Made by a program: the position numbers and the translations under genes | In this document: piece by piece, positions 8,176-15,874 of the stretch | Layout: every line of letters starts with the position of its first letter | How positions within the stretch are numbered: the stretch's first letter is position 1 | Assembly (NCBI GenBank): GCA_005887995.1 | Contig: VBJD01000028.1 | Coordinates: 1-50,394 of the forward strand | DNA: 50,394 nucleotides | From: Chloroflexota bacterium | GTDB taxonomy: Bacteria > Chloroflexota > Limnocylindria > P2-11E | Reading direction: 5' to 3' | Notes under the pieces: generated by a model | What the model was told of the DNA's origin: nothing | Database searches by the model: none | The model's input: only the letters and a program-made list of their open reading frames with translations

Positions 8176-8946
8176 ATGACCACGATCCTCGCGGCAGACG
8201 TCGGCAACACAAATGTGGTCCTCGGCGTCTACGAGAACGCGAAGCTGCTTCGCACCTGGCGCCTCGCGACGGTGCACGACCGCACCGAGGATGAGCTCGC
8301 GGTCTCGATCGACGGACTCCTCGCGCAGCACGACCTCGCGCTCTCCGACCTCGACGCCCTCGTCGTCGGCAGCGTCGTACCGTCGCTCACGCAGTCTTTC
8401 ACGCGCCTCGCTGAGCGATACCTCGAGCGGCCCGCTTTCATCGTCGGGCCGGGGATCAAGACCGGCGTGCGACTGCGCGTCGACAATCCGTCCGAGGTCG
8501 GCGCGGATCGAATCGCGAACACCCTCGCCGCGCATCGCCGCTACGGTGGGCCGGCGATCGTCGTCGACTTCGGCACGACGACGAACTTCGATGTCGTCTC
8601 AGAGGACGGCGACTTCCTCGGCGGATCGTTCGCGCCGGGCCTCGAGATCTCCGCGGAGTCGCTCTTCGGTCGCGCGTCGCGGCTCTTCCGCGTCGCGCTC
8701 GTGCCTCCCGCGACGGCGATCGGCAAGAACACGGCGGACTGCCTGCGGTCGGGCATCGTTTTCGGTTACGTCGGCCTCGTCGAAGGTCTCCTCGCGCGCA
8801 TCCGCGCCGAGCTTCCCGGCACGCCGCACGTGATCGCGACCGGAGGTCTCGCGCCGACGATCGCCCCTCTCGCGAAGGGTATCGAGACGGTGGACGAGGA
8901 TCTGACGCTCGAGGGGCTGCGCCTCCTGTATGAGATGAACGCCTGA
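8176..8946 (+). CDS. coaX: Type III pantothenate kinase
   Basis: This ASKHA-fold kinase phosphorylates pantothenate, the first step of CoA synthesis. Type III hallmarks are the N-terminal phosphate loop ADVGNTNVVLGVY, the substrate motif PSEVGADRIAN and the second phosphate motif VDFGTTTNFDVV, followed by GGSFAPGLEIS and a C-terminal ATGGLAPTIAPL. At 256 residues it has the typical length. Unlike CoaA it should be insensitive to CoA feedback and need a monovalent cation (family knowledge). It lies 4 nt after coaD and 1 nt before coaBC, so the three proteins supply every step from pantothenate to dephospho-CoA. Only coaE is absent from the window. Confidence 0.95.
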   Translation: MTTILAADVGNTNVVLGVYENAKLLRTWRLATVHDRTEDELAVSIDGLLAQHDLALSDLDALVVGSVVPSLTQSFTRLAERYLERPAFIVGPGIKTGVRLRVDNPSEVGADRIANTLAAHRRYGGPAIVVDFGTTTNFDVVSEDGDFLGGSFAPGLEISAESLFGRASRLFRVALVPPATAIGKNTADCLRSGIVFGYVGLVEGLLARIRAELPGTPHVIATGGLAPTIAPLAKGIETVDEDLTLEGLRLLYEMNA

Positions 8947-8947
8947 A

Positions 8948-10165
8948 GTGAACGTCAGCGACGCGCTGCGCGGCCGCTTCATCGTCCTCGGCGTCACGGG
9001 CTCGATCGCCGCGTACAAGTCGATCGAGCTCGCGCGGCGACTCACGCAGGCCGGAGCGACGGTGCAGGTCGTCATGAGCCGTTCGGCGACGGAGTTCGTG
9101 CGGCCGATCACGTTCCAGGCGCTCACGTACCGTCCCGTCGAGGTCGAGATGTTCCAGATACAGGATGAGCGCGCCGCAGGACACGTCGCGATGGGGCGTG
9201 AAGCCGAAGTCATCGTCGTCGCGCCGGCGACCGCGCACGTCATCTCGCGCCTTGCGAACGGCATGGCCGATGACCTCATCGCAACGACAGTGCTCGCGAC
9301 GAGCGCGCCCGTCGTCATCGCACCCGCGATGGAGACGCACATGTGGCAGAACCCGGCGACGCAGGAGAACATCGCGCGTCTCCGCGCGCGCGGCGTGCGC
9401 GTTGTCGATCCGGAGTCGGGACCGCTCGCCTCCGGCGACGTCGGGCCCGGCCGTCTGGCGTCGCTGGAGAAGATCGAGGCAGCGGTCGTGGATGCGCTCT
9501 CGTCCTCCGCGGCCCTCGCGGGCCGTCGCGTCATCGTCACGGCCGGCCCGACCGTCGAGGCGATCGATCCGGTCCGTTTCGTCTCGAATCGCTCGAGCGG
9601 GAAGATGGGCTACGCCATCGCGCAGGCAGCGCGCGACGCCGGCGCGGAGGTGACGCTCGTCACCGGACCGACGGCGCTGCGCGCGCCGAACGGTGTGCGC
9701 GTCATCCCCGTCGAATCGGCCGAGGACATGCAGGACGCCGTGCTCGCCGTGCTGCCCGAGATGGACGCGGTCGTCATGGCCGCAGCGATCGCCGACTACC
9801 GACCGCTCGAGGTCTCGCACCGGAAGATCAAGAAGCGCGACGCGGGATCGGAGCTCACCATCCGGATGACCGAGAACCCCGACGTGCTCAAGGCGATCAT
9901 CGCCGCGCGCCGCCCCAAGACGATCGTCGTCGGGTTCAAGGCCGAGAGCGGCGAGGCGACCGCGGAGGCCGAGCGGATGCTGCGCGAGAAGAAGGTCGAC
10001 CTCGTCATCGCTAACGACATCAGCGATCCGTCGTCGGTGTTCGGCAGCGACACCGACCGGGTCACGTTCGTGAGCGCGGATGGCGTCGAAGCGCTTCCCG
10101 TGCTCGCGAAGACCGAGGTCGCGCGCCGTCTGGTCGCGAAGCTCGCGGAGCGGCTCGCGCGTTAG
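8948..10165 (+). CDS. coaBC: Bifunctional phosphopantothenoylcysteine decarboxylase / phosphopantothenate-cysteine ligase
   Basis: The N-terminal half (1-180) is the FMN-binding CoaC domain: GVTGSIAAYKSIEL, catalytic His in AGHVAMGREAEVIVVAPATAH and the NPATQ motif. The C-terminal half (about 186-405) is the CTP-dependent CoaB ligase with VTAGPTVEAIDPVRFVSNRS and SGKMGYAIA. It adds cysteine to 4'-phosphopantothenate and decarboxylates the product to phosphopantetheine. One oddity is that the clamp motif, which contains Cys in the E. coli enzyme (ACGD.GPGR), reads ASGDVGPGR here. The GTG start is 1 nt after the coaX stop. The TAG stop overlaps the stop of the convergent flavin oxidase gene within TTAG 10162-10165. 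Confidence 0.95.
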   Translation: MNVSDALRGRFIVLGVTGSIAAYKSIELARRLTQAGATVQVVMSRSATEFVRPITFQALTYRPVEVEMFQIQDERAAGHVAMGREAEVIVVAPATAHVISRLANGMADDLIATTVLATSAPVVIAPAMETHMWQNPATQENIARLRARGVRVVDPESGPLASGDVGPGRLASLEKIEAAVVDALSSSAALAGRRVIVTAGPTVEAIDPVRFVSNRSSGKMGYAIAQAARDAGAEVTLVTGPTALRAPNGVRVIPVESAEDMQDAVLAVLPEMDAVVMAAAIADYRPLEVSHRKIKKRDAGSELTIRMTENPDVLKAIIAARRPKTIVVGFKAESGEATAEAERMLREKKVDLVIANDISDPSSVFGSDTDRVTFVSADGVEALPVLAKTEVARRLVAKLAERLAR

Positions 10166-11700
10166 GCGGGCACGACCGCCTGGGGGAAATCGAAGAGGCG
10201 ATCGGGGTCGTACCGCCGTTTCACGCGCTGCAGCCGCGGATAGTTCGCGCCGTAGTAGGCCGCCGCCCAGTTCGTGAGGTCGGGCTCGACGTAGTTCGCG
10301 TACGCGTCGGTGCCGATGTTCTTGCGCGCGATGCCTGTGGTGTCCGCGAGCCAGCGCAGCGACGCGTCGCCGCTCGCGCCTGCCCGCCATGAAGCGATGA
10401 GCTGCAGCACCGTACGCGCACCGCGGTGTGGGAAGGCCGTCGCGTCCGGCGCGACGCGAGCGGCCGCGCCGCCGAGCGAATCGAACAGGACGGACGCGCC
10501 ACCGCTCGTGGCGTGCTCGATCCCGGCGACGAGCGCGTCGATCGCGCCGTTGCTCAGCGCGTCGCGCGCGACGATCGAGCTCGCGGCGTAGGTCTCGCGC
10601 TCGAGCACGCCGTCCGCGGTCGTCCCCTTGAGGTGGCACGCGGAGACCGGTCGATTCAGGCAACCTCCTTCGAGCAGCATCACGTCGCGATACGCCCTCG
10701 CCCCCGACTCGCGATAACTGGGCGGTCGGCCGACGCGACGGACCAGCCGGTCGATCTCGGACGCGATGTCGGCGGCGCGCGCGGGATACACGGCGTGTGT
10801 GGTGACGCCCTTCTCTCCCTCGCCGCCCTCGAGATGCAGCGTCGACCAGAGCGCATCCGGCGCGTCGCGCATCCACGACTGCCAGCCCACCACGGCAGCG
10901 CTCGCGTCCGCCCATGGCCAGATGAGGAACGCGAGGGCGAGGTCGCTCGCGGGATGCGTGTCGAAGGTGAGCGATGTGACCGCGCCGAAGCTTCCGCCGC
11001 CGCCGCGGAGCGCCCAGAAGAGATCCGCCTCGTTGTTCGCGTCGCACGTCACGACGGTGCCATCGGCGAGGACGACGCGTGCCGCGGTGAGCTGATCGCA
11101 GGTGAGACCCCACGCGCGCGTCAGCACGCCGAGGCCGCCGCCGAGCGTGAGCCCACTCACGCCGACGGTCGGGCAGCTTCCCGCTCCGATGCCGCGTCCC
11201 TGCGTCGCGAGCTGGTCGTACACGTCGATGAGCTGCGCGCCCGCGCCGACGATCGCCTTCCCCGCCGCGGTCGTGACGTTCGACATCGCGCGCAGATCGA
11301 CGACGAGGCCCGTCCCGGTCGACCAGCCGGCGTAGCTATGACCACCGCTGCGCACGCGCAGCGGCACACCGCTGTCGCGCGCGAAGCGCACGCACGCCTG
11401 CACGTCGCGCTCGTCGACGCAGCCCGCGACGGCCACTGGGCGGATCGTGTCGAAGCGCGTGTTGTACAGAACGCGCGCGTCGTCGTACCCGGCATCGCTG
11501 GACGTGCGCAGCGTGCCGCGCAGCGCTGCGCGCAGTGCGGTCCAGTCCGGCGCGCGCTGCGTGGCGACGGCGGTCGCGGTCGGAGCTGGCGTCGGTGCTG
11601 ACGTGGAGGTCTGCATCGGCGTCGGCGACGCGATCACGGCCGGCGCGGCGCAGCCGGCGAGAGATGCGCCGAGCGCTCCGAGGAACGTACGACGCTTCAT
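10162..11700 (-). CDS. FAD-dependent oxidoreductase, berberine-bridge type, exported Tat lipoprotein
   Basis: From the ATG at 11700 the protein has 512 residues. The N-terminus MKRRTFLGALGASLAGC combines a twin-arginine motif with a lipobox ending in Cys17, predicting folded export and lipid anchoring. After a Thr/Pro/Ala linker comes a PCMH-type FAD domain with SGVPLRVRSGGHSYAGWSTG, whose His usually carries the 8-alpha-histidyl FAD bond. GAGSCPTVGVSGLTLGGGLG supplies the Cys used for the second covalent bond in bicovalent flavoproteins. The BBE motif is at the C-terminus (NYVEPDLTNWAAAYYG). Relatives oxidise sugars or oligosaccharides, or secondary metabolites; the substrate here is unknown. 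A longer frame up to 11805 exists, but the signal peptide fixes the start. It is downstream of the GNAT gene. Confidence 0.9.
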   Translation of the reverse strand: MKRRTFLGALGASLAGCAAPAVIASPTPMQTSTSAPTPAPTATAVATQRAPDWTALRAALRGTLRTSSDAGYDDARVLYNTRFDTIRPVAVAGCVDERDVQACVRFARDSGVPLRVRSGGHSYAGWSTGTGLVVDLRAMSNVTTAAGKAIVGAGAQLIDVYDQLATQGRGIGAGSCPTVGVSGLTLGGGLGVLTRAWGLTCDQLTAARVVLADGTVVTCDANNEADLFWALRGGGGSFGAVTSLTFDTHPASDLALAFLIWPWADASAAVVGWQSWMRDAPDALWSTLHLEGGEGEKGVTTHAVYPARAADIASEIDRLVRRVGRPPSYRESGARAYRDVMLLEGGCLNRPVSACHLKGTTADGVLERETYAASSIVARDALSNGAIDALVAGIEHATSGGASVLFDSLGGAAARVAPDATAFPHRGARTVLQLIASWRAGASGDASLRWLADTTGIARKNIGTDAYANYVEPDLTNWAAAYYGANYPRLQRVKRRYDPDRLFDFPQAVVPA

Positions 11701-11749
11701 GCGCGCAGTCTCGCTGCGTGCGGGCGACGCGGAATCCGCGTTGGGCGCG

Positions 11750-12553
11750 CTAACTCGTACGTTCCCAGGTGATCTCGTCGTACAGCTTGCGCCAGCCGAG
11801 GTCATCGAGGTTGTGCGCCGATGCGGGGTTCTGCGTCTGTCCGAAGAAGATGCGATGCCCGCGTCCCCAACCGTGGCGCATGCGGTGGACGATCATCGCC
11901 TTCTGGATCCCACGGCCACGGAAGGCGCGAAGCACGCTGCCGTTGCCCAGACCGCCGACCGGAGGGACGTCGAAGTACAGGCCGGTGGCCGCGGGCCTGC
12001 CGTCGATGCGGCCGAGGAACCCGCGGGCGCGGCGGCGCGTCCGGATGACCGTTTCGATGATCCCGATGAATTGCGGCCCGCGTTCGCGGAAGCTGTCGAA
12101 TGCCGTCCGCGCGTACAGCCGCGCGTCGCGCGCACTCACGGGGTCGATCCGTAGCCCCTCGATCGCGGGCATCCTCGGAAGTGCCCGCCGGTCGTAGCAG
12201 TAGATGAGCTCCGGGCTCTCGTCCATCGTCCGGTAGCCACGCCGCTCCAGCAGCCGGAGTGTCGACGCGGAGACGCAGCGCGTCGCGATCGCGAGGCGCG
12301 GTACGCGCTCGAGACGCGCGTAATGACGCTCAATGCGGTCGAGCAGCCGCGGCGTCGCCTCAGCGATCGTGCCGACGCCGAGCGCGCGATTGAGGAACGG
12401 CATATCCATGCGCGTGGTCGCGAGGCAGATGACGCCGTCGATCGACCGTATCCGCGCGTCGGGCGCTCGGCGCCGTGAGTCGGGGTCGAGATACGACCCG
12501 ATGATCACGCCCTCGGTGCGCTGGAGATGACCCGCAAGTTCGCGCGTCCGCAT
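11750..12553 (-). CDS. GNAT family N-acetyltransferase
   Basis: The 267-residue protein has the acetyl-CoA-binding motif of GNAT enzymes near the C-terminus: LGNGSVLRAFRGRGIQKAMIVHRM (R/Q-x-x-G-x-G/A pattern as RGRGIQ), then FFGQTQNPASAHNLDDLGWRKLYDEI, where a conserved Asn precedes the last strand. The N-terminal half contains RTRELAGHLQRTEGVIIG and LAIATRCVSASTLRLLERRGYRTMD and is probably a degenerate GNAT repeat. The acceptor is unknown. The ATG is 7 nt after TAGAGT on the minus strand, with no ribosome-binding site, and the divergent MFS gene begins 16 nt away. This suggests a shared control region and perhaps joint detoxification, which is inference. Confidence 0.85.
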   Translation of the reverse strand: MRTRELAGHLQRTEGVIIGSYLDPDSRRRAPDARIRSIDGVICLATTRMDMPFLNRALGVGTIAEATPRLLDRIERHYARLERVPRLAIATRCVSASTLRLLERRGYRTMDESPELIYCYDRRALPRMPAIEGLRIDPVSARDARLYARTAFDSFRERGPQFIGIIETVIRTRRRARGFLGRIDGRPAATGLYFDVPPVGGLGNGSVLRAFRGRGIQKAMIVHRMRHGWGRGHRIFFGQTQNPASAHNLDDLGWRKLYDEITWERTS

Positions 12554-12569
12554 CCGCGAGACTCTACCG
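12554..12569. promoter_or_regulatory. 16-nt divergent intergenic region
   Basis: Only 16 nt separate the ATG of the GNAT gene (minus) from the ATG of the MFS gene (plus). TAGAGT on the minus strand (12566 down to 12561) is a -10 element placed 7 nt before the GNAT ATG. The plus-strand promoter must lie inside the GNAT coding sequence or overlap it; GAGACT is only a weak -10. The spacing rules out a normal leader on the GNAT side. Confidence 0.35.
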
Positions 12570-13778
12570 ATGCGACTCCCGCGCGCGCTCGAGCCGCTGC
12601 GTCACCGCGATTTCCGGCTTCTCTGGACTGGACAGACCGTCTCGATGGTCGGCAACTTCATCCACGGTGTCGCGCTGCCCTTCCAGATCCTCGCGCTCGG
12701 CGGTGGCGCGCTGGAGCTCGGACTGTGGAGCGCGATCTTCAGCGCCTCGATGCTGGTCGTGGTGCTCCTGGCCGGCGCGATCGTCGACCGCGTGCCGCGG
12801 CGGCGCGTGATCCTCGCGAGCGACCTGGTCGCCGGTCTCGTTGTGAGCGCGGTCACGGTGCTCGCGACCGCGGGCCAGCTTCGGATCGAGCACCTCTACG
12901 TGGAAGCCGCGATCTTCGGCGCGACGGAGTCGTTTCTCTGGCCGGCGCTCAGTGCGCTGATCCCTGAGCTCGTCCCAGCGAGCATCCTGCAGGCGGGCAA
13001 CGCGCTCCGCGGGAGCTCTCGGCAGGTCTCCCTGCTCGCGGGTCCGGTGATCGGTGGTCTGCTCGTTGCAGCGGGAGGTCCCAAGGTCGCGTTCGGCGTC
13101 GATGCGGCCACGTTCATCTTCAGCTTCGTCATCCTCTCGCTCGCGTCGCCGCCGCCGCGAGAGCCGCTGCCGCCGGCTCCACTGCTCCGCCAGGTCCGCG
13201 AAGGGCTCGCCTACACGTTCTCCGTGCCGTGGCTGTGGATCTTCATCTTCGTGTGGGCACTCGTGCTCGTTGGACAGGTCGGCCCGACGAACGTTGGTCT
13301 CCCCCTGTTCGTCCGCGACGTCCTCGGTGGCGACGCGCGAATGTTCGGACTGCTGACCGCCGCGGTGGGCGTCGGCGAAGTCGTGACGGCCGTCGTCCTC
13401 GCGCAGGCGAATGTTCGCCGTTTAGGCATCGGGATATGCATCTTTGGCGTCGTCGGGGGCCTTGCGATCGCCGGCATCGGCCTCGTCCCGCACGTCGCCG
13501 CGACGATGCTGTTCGGCGCCGTCTTCGGCGCGCAGTTCGTCGCGATCGGCATCCTCTGGACGACCGCCGTCCAGAAGCACGTGCCGCCGCATCTGATGGG
13601 ACGCGTGCTGAGCATCGACTTCTTCGGCGGCACGCTGCTGCTACCGGCCGCGCCGGTGATCTTCGCGGTCGTGATCGAAGTCGTCGGGCTCTCGCAGGCG
13701 TTCGTCATCGGCGGCCTCTTCGCGGCCGCGATCGCGGGCTCGCTCCTTCTCGTGCCGTCCATCCGCAGCCTGGAGTGA
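12570..13778 (+). CDS. MFS transporter (MFS_3-type exporter)
   Basis: The 402-residue integral membrane protein has about 12 hydrophobic segments. It starts with LPRALEPLRHRDFRLLWTGQTVSMVGNF, the opening typical of MFS_3 exporters (RxxxFRLLW-xx-Q-x-xSxxG). The loop 2-3 signature appears as GAIVDRVPRRRVILASDL. Relatives include the enterobactin exporter EntS and drug efflux proteins, so export of a small molecule is the best guess. It is divergent from the GNAT enzyme, a common pairing for resistance genes. The gene ends at TGA 13776-13778; about 100 nt with no ORF follow before a small basic ORF. Confidence 0.9.
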   Translation: MRLPRALEPLRHRDFRLLWTGQTVSMVGNFIHGVALPFQILALGGGALELGLWSAIFSASMLVVVLLAGAIVDRVPRRRVILASDLVAGLVVSAVTVLATAGQLRIEHLYVEAAIFGATESFLWPALSALIPELVPASILQAGNALRGSSRQVSLLAGPVIGGLLVAAGGPKVAFGVDAATFIFSFVILSLASPPPREPLPPAPLLRQVREGLAYTFSVPWLWIFIFVWALVLVGQVGPTNVGLPLFVRDVLGGDARMFGLLTAAVGVGEVVTAVVLAQANVRRLGIGICIFGVVGGLAIAGIGLVPHVAATMLFGAVFGAQFVAIGILWTTAVQKHVPPHLMGRVLSIDFFGGTLLLPAAPVIFAVVIEVVGLSQAFVIGGLFAAAIAGSLLLVPSIRSLE

Positions 13779-13882
13779 CACGTGCGTCGTTCGCTCTGCG
13801 GAACGTTTGACAGAGTGAACGTGCCCACTGACGCGGTCGGCCGCGCGCGGTCGCGTCACTGTCTGCGCAGGAGGGGACAGCA

Positions 13883-14032
13883 ATGGACGACAAAGAGCAG
13901 CGTCGATCCAGGCTCGCGCAGCTCGCCGCGAAGCGGCACGTCGTGCGACGTTCGCGCCGCATGTACGCCTTCCTGTCGCGCTGGGCGCGCCGGCACTGGG
14001 CACGCGTCACCGTCGTTCCGCGGAACTCGTAG
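13883..14032 (+). CDS. Small basic protein, 49 residues
   Basis: A short frame with ATG at 13883 and TAG at 14030-14032 is preceded by a strong Shine-Dalgarno, AGGAGGGGA (13870-13878), 4 nt before the ATG. That decides for a real gene. The product has 13 Arg and 2 Lys in 49 residues, an acidic start (MDDKEQ), a helical centre (LAQLAAKRHVVRRSRRMYAF) and a Trp-containing end (WARRHWARVTVVP). I know no family. It could bind nucleic acid or membrane, or act as a leader peptide for panB, which starts 62 nt later. Between the two lies a 5-bp inverted repeat, CCGGC/GCCGG (14061-14075), just before the panB ribosome-binding site. Confidence 0.5.
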   Translation: MDDKEQRRSRLAQLAAKRHVVRRSRRMYAFLSRWARRHWARVTVVPRNS

Positions 14033-14094
14033 CGCGCTAGCATTGCCTTGATCGCCGGGACCGGCGCATAGCCGGCCTGGACGGAGGTGTAGCG

Positions 14095-15009
14095 ATGACC
14101 GAGAAGGTCGAACGAGCCCACGATTCCGTATACGGCGGCGCCACGGCGGCGCCGAAGAAGCTCACCGTCCCCGACGTCGTCGCGATGAAGCGCGACGGAA
14201 AGCGGATCACGATGATGACCGCGTACGACGCGGCGTTCGCGCGTCTCGTCGATCGGGCGGGCATCGACATCATCCTCGTCGGCGACTCCGCGGGCATGGT
14301 CGTGCTCGGTCATCCGAACACCGTTCCCGTGACGATGGACGACATGGTGCGGATGGCGGCTGCGGTATCACGCGGCGCCTCGCGTCCGGTCCTCATCGGC
14401 GATATGCCGTTCGGCTCGTACCAGACCGGACCGCAGGACGCGCTGCGTAACGCGGCGCGCTTCCTCAAGGAGGCGGGCATGGACGCGGTGAAGATCGAGG
14501 GCGGGCACGAGACCGTCGACACGGTGCGCGCGCTCGTCGACAACGGCATCTCGGTGATGGCGCACGTCGGGCTCACGCCGCAGCGAGTCGCGATGCTCGG
14601 CGGGTTCAAGACGCAGGCCAAGAGCGCGCGCGCCGCACGACGTCTGCTCGACGACGCGGTCGCGCTCGAGGACGCAGGCGCCTTCTCGATCGTCCTCGAA
14701 TCGATCCCATCGCCGGTCGCCGCAATGGTGACCGAGCGACTGTCAATCCCGACGATCGGCATCGGCGCTGGTCCCGACTGCGACGGTCAGGTGCTCGTGC
14801 TCCACGACGTCCTCGGTCTCTACGGCGACTTCAAGCCGAAGTTCGCGAAGCGCTACGCCGACATTGGCGCGCAGGTGACCGACGCGCTCCGCGCATTCGA
14901 CCAAGAGGTGCGTGCCGGAACGTTCCCCGACGCGGACCACTCCTTCACGATGAAAGAGGAGGAGCTCGACAAGCTCCGTCAGGGGCTCGCCCGACCGAAG
15001 GCCGTCTAG
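14095..15009 (+). CDS. panB: 3-methyl-2-oxobutanoate hydroxymethyltransferase
   Basis: This TIM-barrel enzyme makes ketopantoate from 2-ketoisovalerate and 5,10-methylene-THF. Characteristic blocks are ITMMTAYDAAFARLVDRAGI, ILVGDSAGMVVLGHPNTVPV, LIGDMPFGSY, VKIEGGHETVDTVRALVDNG, VMAHVGLTPQ and IPTIGIGAGPDCDGQVLVLHD. The Asp residues that bind Mg in the family are in VGDS and GDMPFGSY. At 304 residues it is about 25 longer than usual because of a leading segment (MTEKVERAHDSVYGG) that looks unstructured. A good Shine-Dalgarno (GGACGGAGG) precedes the ATG by 7 nt. panE follows 34 nt later. Confidence 0.95.
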   Translation: MTEKVERAHDSVYGGATAAPKKLTVPDVVAMKRDGKRITMMTAYDAAFARLVDRAGIDIILVGDSAGMVVLGHPNTVPVTMDDMVRMAAAVSRGASRPVLIGDMPFGSYQTGPQDALRNAARFLKEAGMDAVKIEGGHETVDTVRALVDNGISVMAHVGLTPQRVAMLGGFKTQAKSARAARRLLDDAVALEDAGAFSIVLESIPSPVAAMVTERLSIPTIGIGAGPDCDGQVLVLHDVLGLYGDFKPKFAKRYADIGAQVTDALRAFDQEVRAGTFPDADHSFTMKEEELDKLRQGLARPKAV

Positions 15010-15043
15010 GAGACGTGGCCGGCCGCGGAGGGGAGCGCTGACG

Positions 15044-15874
15044 GTGCGCGTCGCCATCGTCGGATACGGCGCGATCGGCCACGTCATCGAACGAGCCCTC
15101 GACGGCCGCGCCGATGTCCTCATCGTCGATCGCACGAAGGCACCGCTACGCGACGGCGAGCCGCCCGCCGACGTCGCGGTCATCTGCGTGAAGACGCATG
15201 GCACGACGTGGGCGGCCGAGATGGCGCAGCACGTCGTCGCGCGCGAGGGCGCCGCGATCACGATCCAGAACGGGCTCGGGAACTGGGAGGTCCTACGCGA
15301 CGCGGTCGGCGAACGGCGCGCCGCGGTCGGCGTCATCTACGTCGGCGCGCGTCTCGATGAGCGAGGCGAGCTGCACGCGACGGGTGCTGGGCGCGCCGAG
15401 CTCGGGCGTCCGAGCGGGACCGAAAACGCAAAGCGTATCGACGAACTTGTGGCGCTCCTCCGTGACGGCGGCATGACCGTCGACGTCGTCGACGATCCAT
15501 GGCTGGCCGTGTGGCGCAAGGTCGTGACGAACGCGGCGGTCAACCCCACGACCGCGCTCCTCGGCTACGTCAACGCGGACCTGCTCGGCGATCGTGCCGC
15601 GGGCCGCATCGCCGACGGCCTCGCGCGCGAGGTCGCGCGCGTCGCGAGCGCGCATGGCGTCGCGATCGCCGAGGACGATGCGGTGAAGTGGTGGCGTGAC
15701 ATGGCGCAGCTGACCGGCGCGAACCGCAGCTCGATGCTGCAGGACGTCGAGGCGAAGCGTCCGACCGAGGTCGACGCGATCTGTGGCGCGGTGTACCGCG
15801 AAGGTCAGCGCGCCGGCGTCGCGGCGCCGCTCAACCAGTCGATGATGATCCTGATTGCGGCAATCGCCCCCTAG
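15044..15874 (+). CDS. panE: 2-dehydropantoate 2-reductase
   Basis: The 276-residue protein reduces ketopantoate to pantoate with NADPH. It has an N-terminal Rossmann motif (VAIVGYGAIG), VAVICVKTHGT with the conserved catalytic Lys, and ITIQNGLGNWEVL with the family's Asn-Gly. The C-terminal helical domain has WRKVVTNAAVNPTTALLGY and ANRSSMLQDVEAKRPTEVDAICGAV, the latter bearing the Ser and Glu of the substrate site. It is somewhat short because the segment after the first Rossmann strand is trimmed. It follows panB and begins with GTG after a GAGGGGAG site. Its TAG stop overlaps the stop of the convergent MFS gene in CTAG (15871-15874). Confidence 0.92.
   Translation: MRVAIVGYGAIGHVIERALDGRADVLIVDRTKAPLRDGEPPADVAVICVKTHGTTWAAEMAQHVVAREGAAITIQNGLGNWEVLRDAVGERRAAVGVIYVGARLDERGELHATGAGRAELGRPSGTENAKRIDELVALLRDGGMTVDVVDDPWLAVWRKVVTNAAVNPTTALLGYVNADLLGDRAAGRIADGLAREVARVASAHGVAIAEDDAVKWWRDMAQLTGANRSSMLQDVEAKRPTEVDAICGAVYREGQRAGVAAPLNQSMMILIAAIAP

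Noticed and set aside
8456-11113. 885-codon minus-strand frame across coaX, coaBC and the oxidase gene
   Set aside because: Composition is Arg/Asp/His-rich and it runs opposite to well-supported coaX and coaBC; no domain is visible.
14033-14094. Possible riboswitch or attenuator before panB
   Set aside because: Only a 5-bp stem (14061-14075) is visible; too little to support a regulatory RNA.
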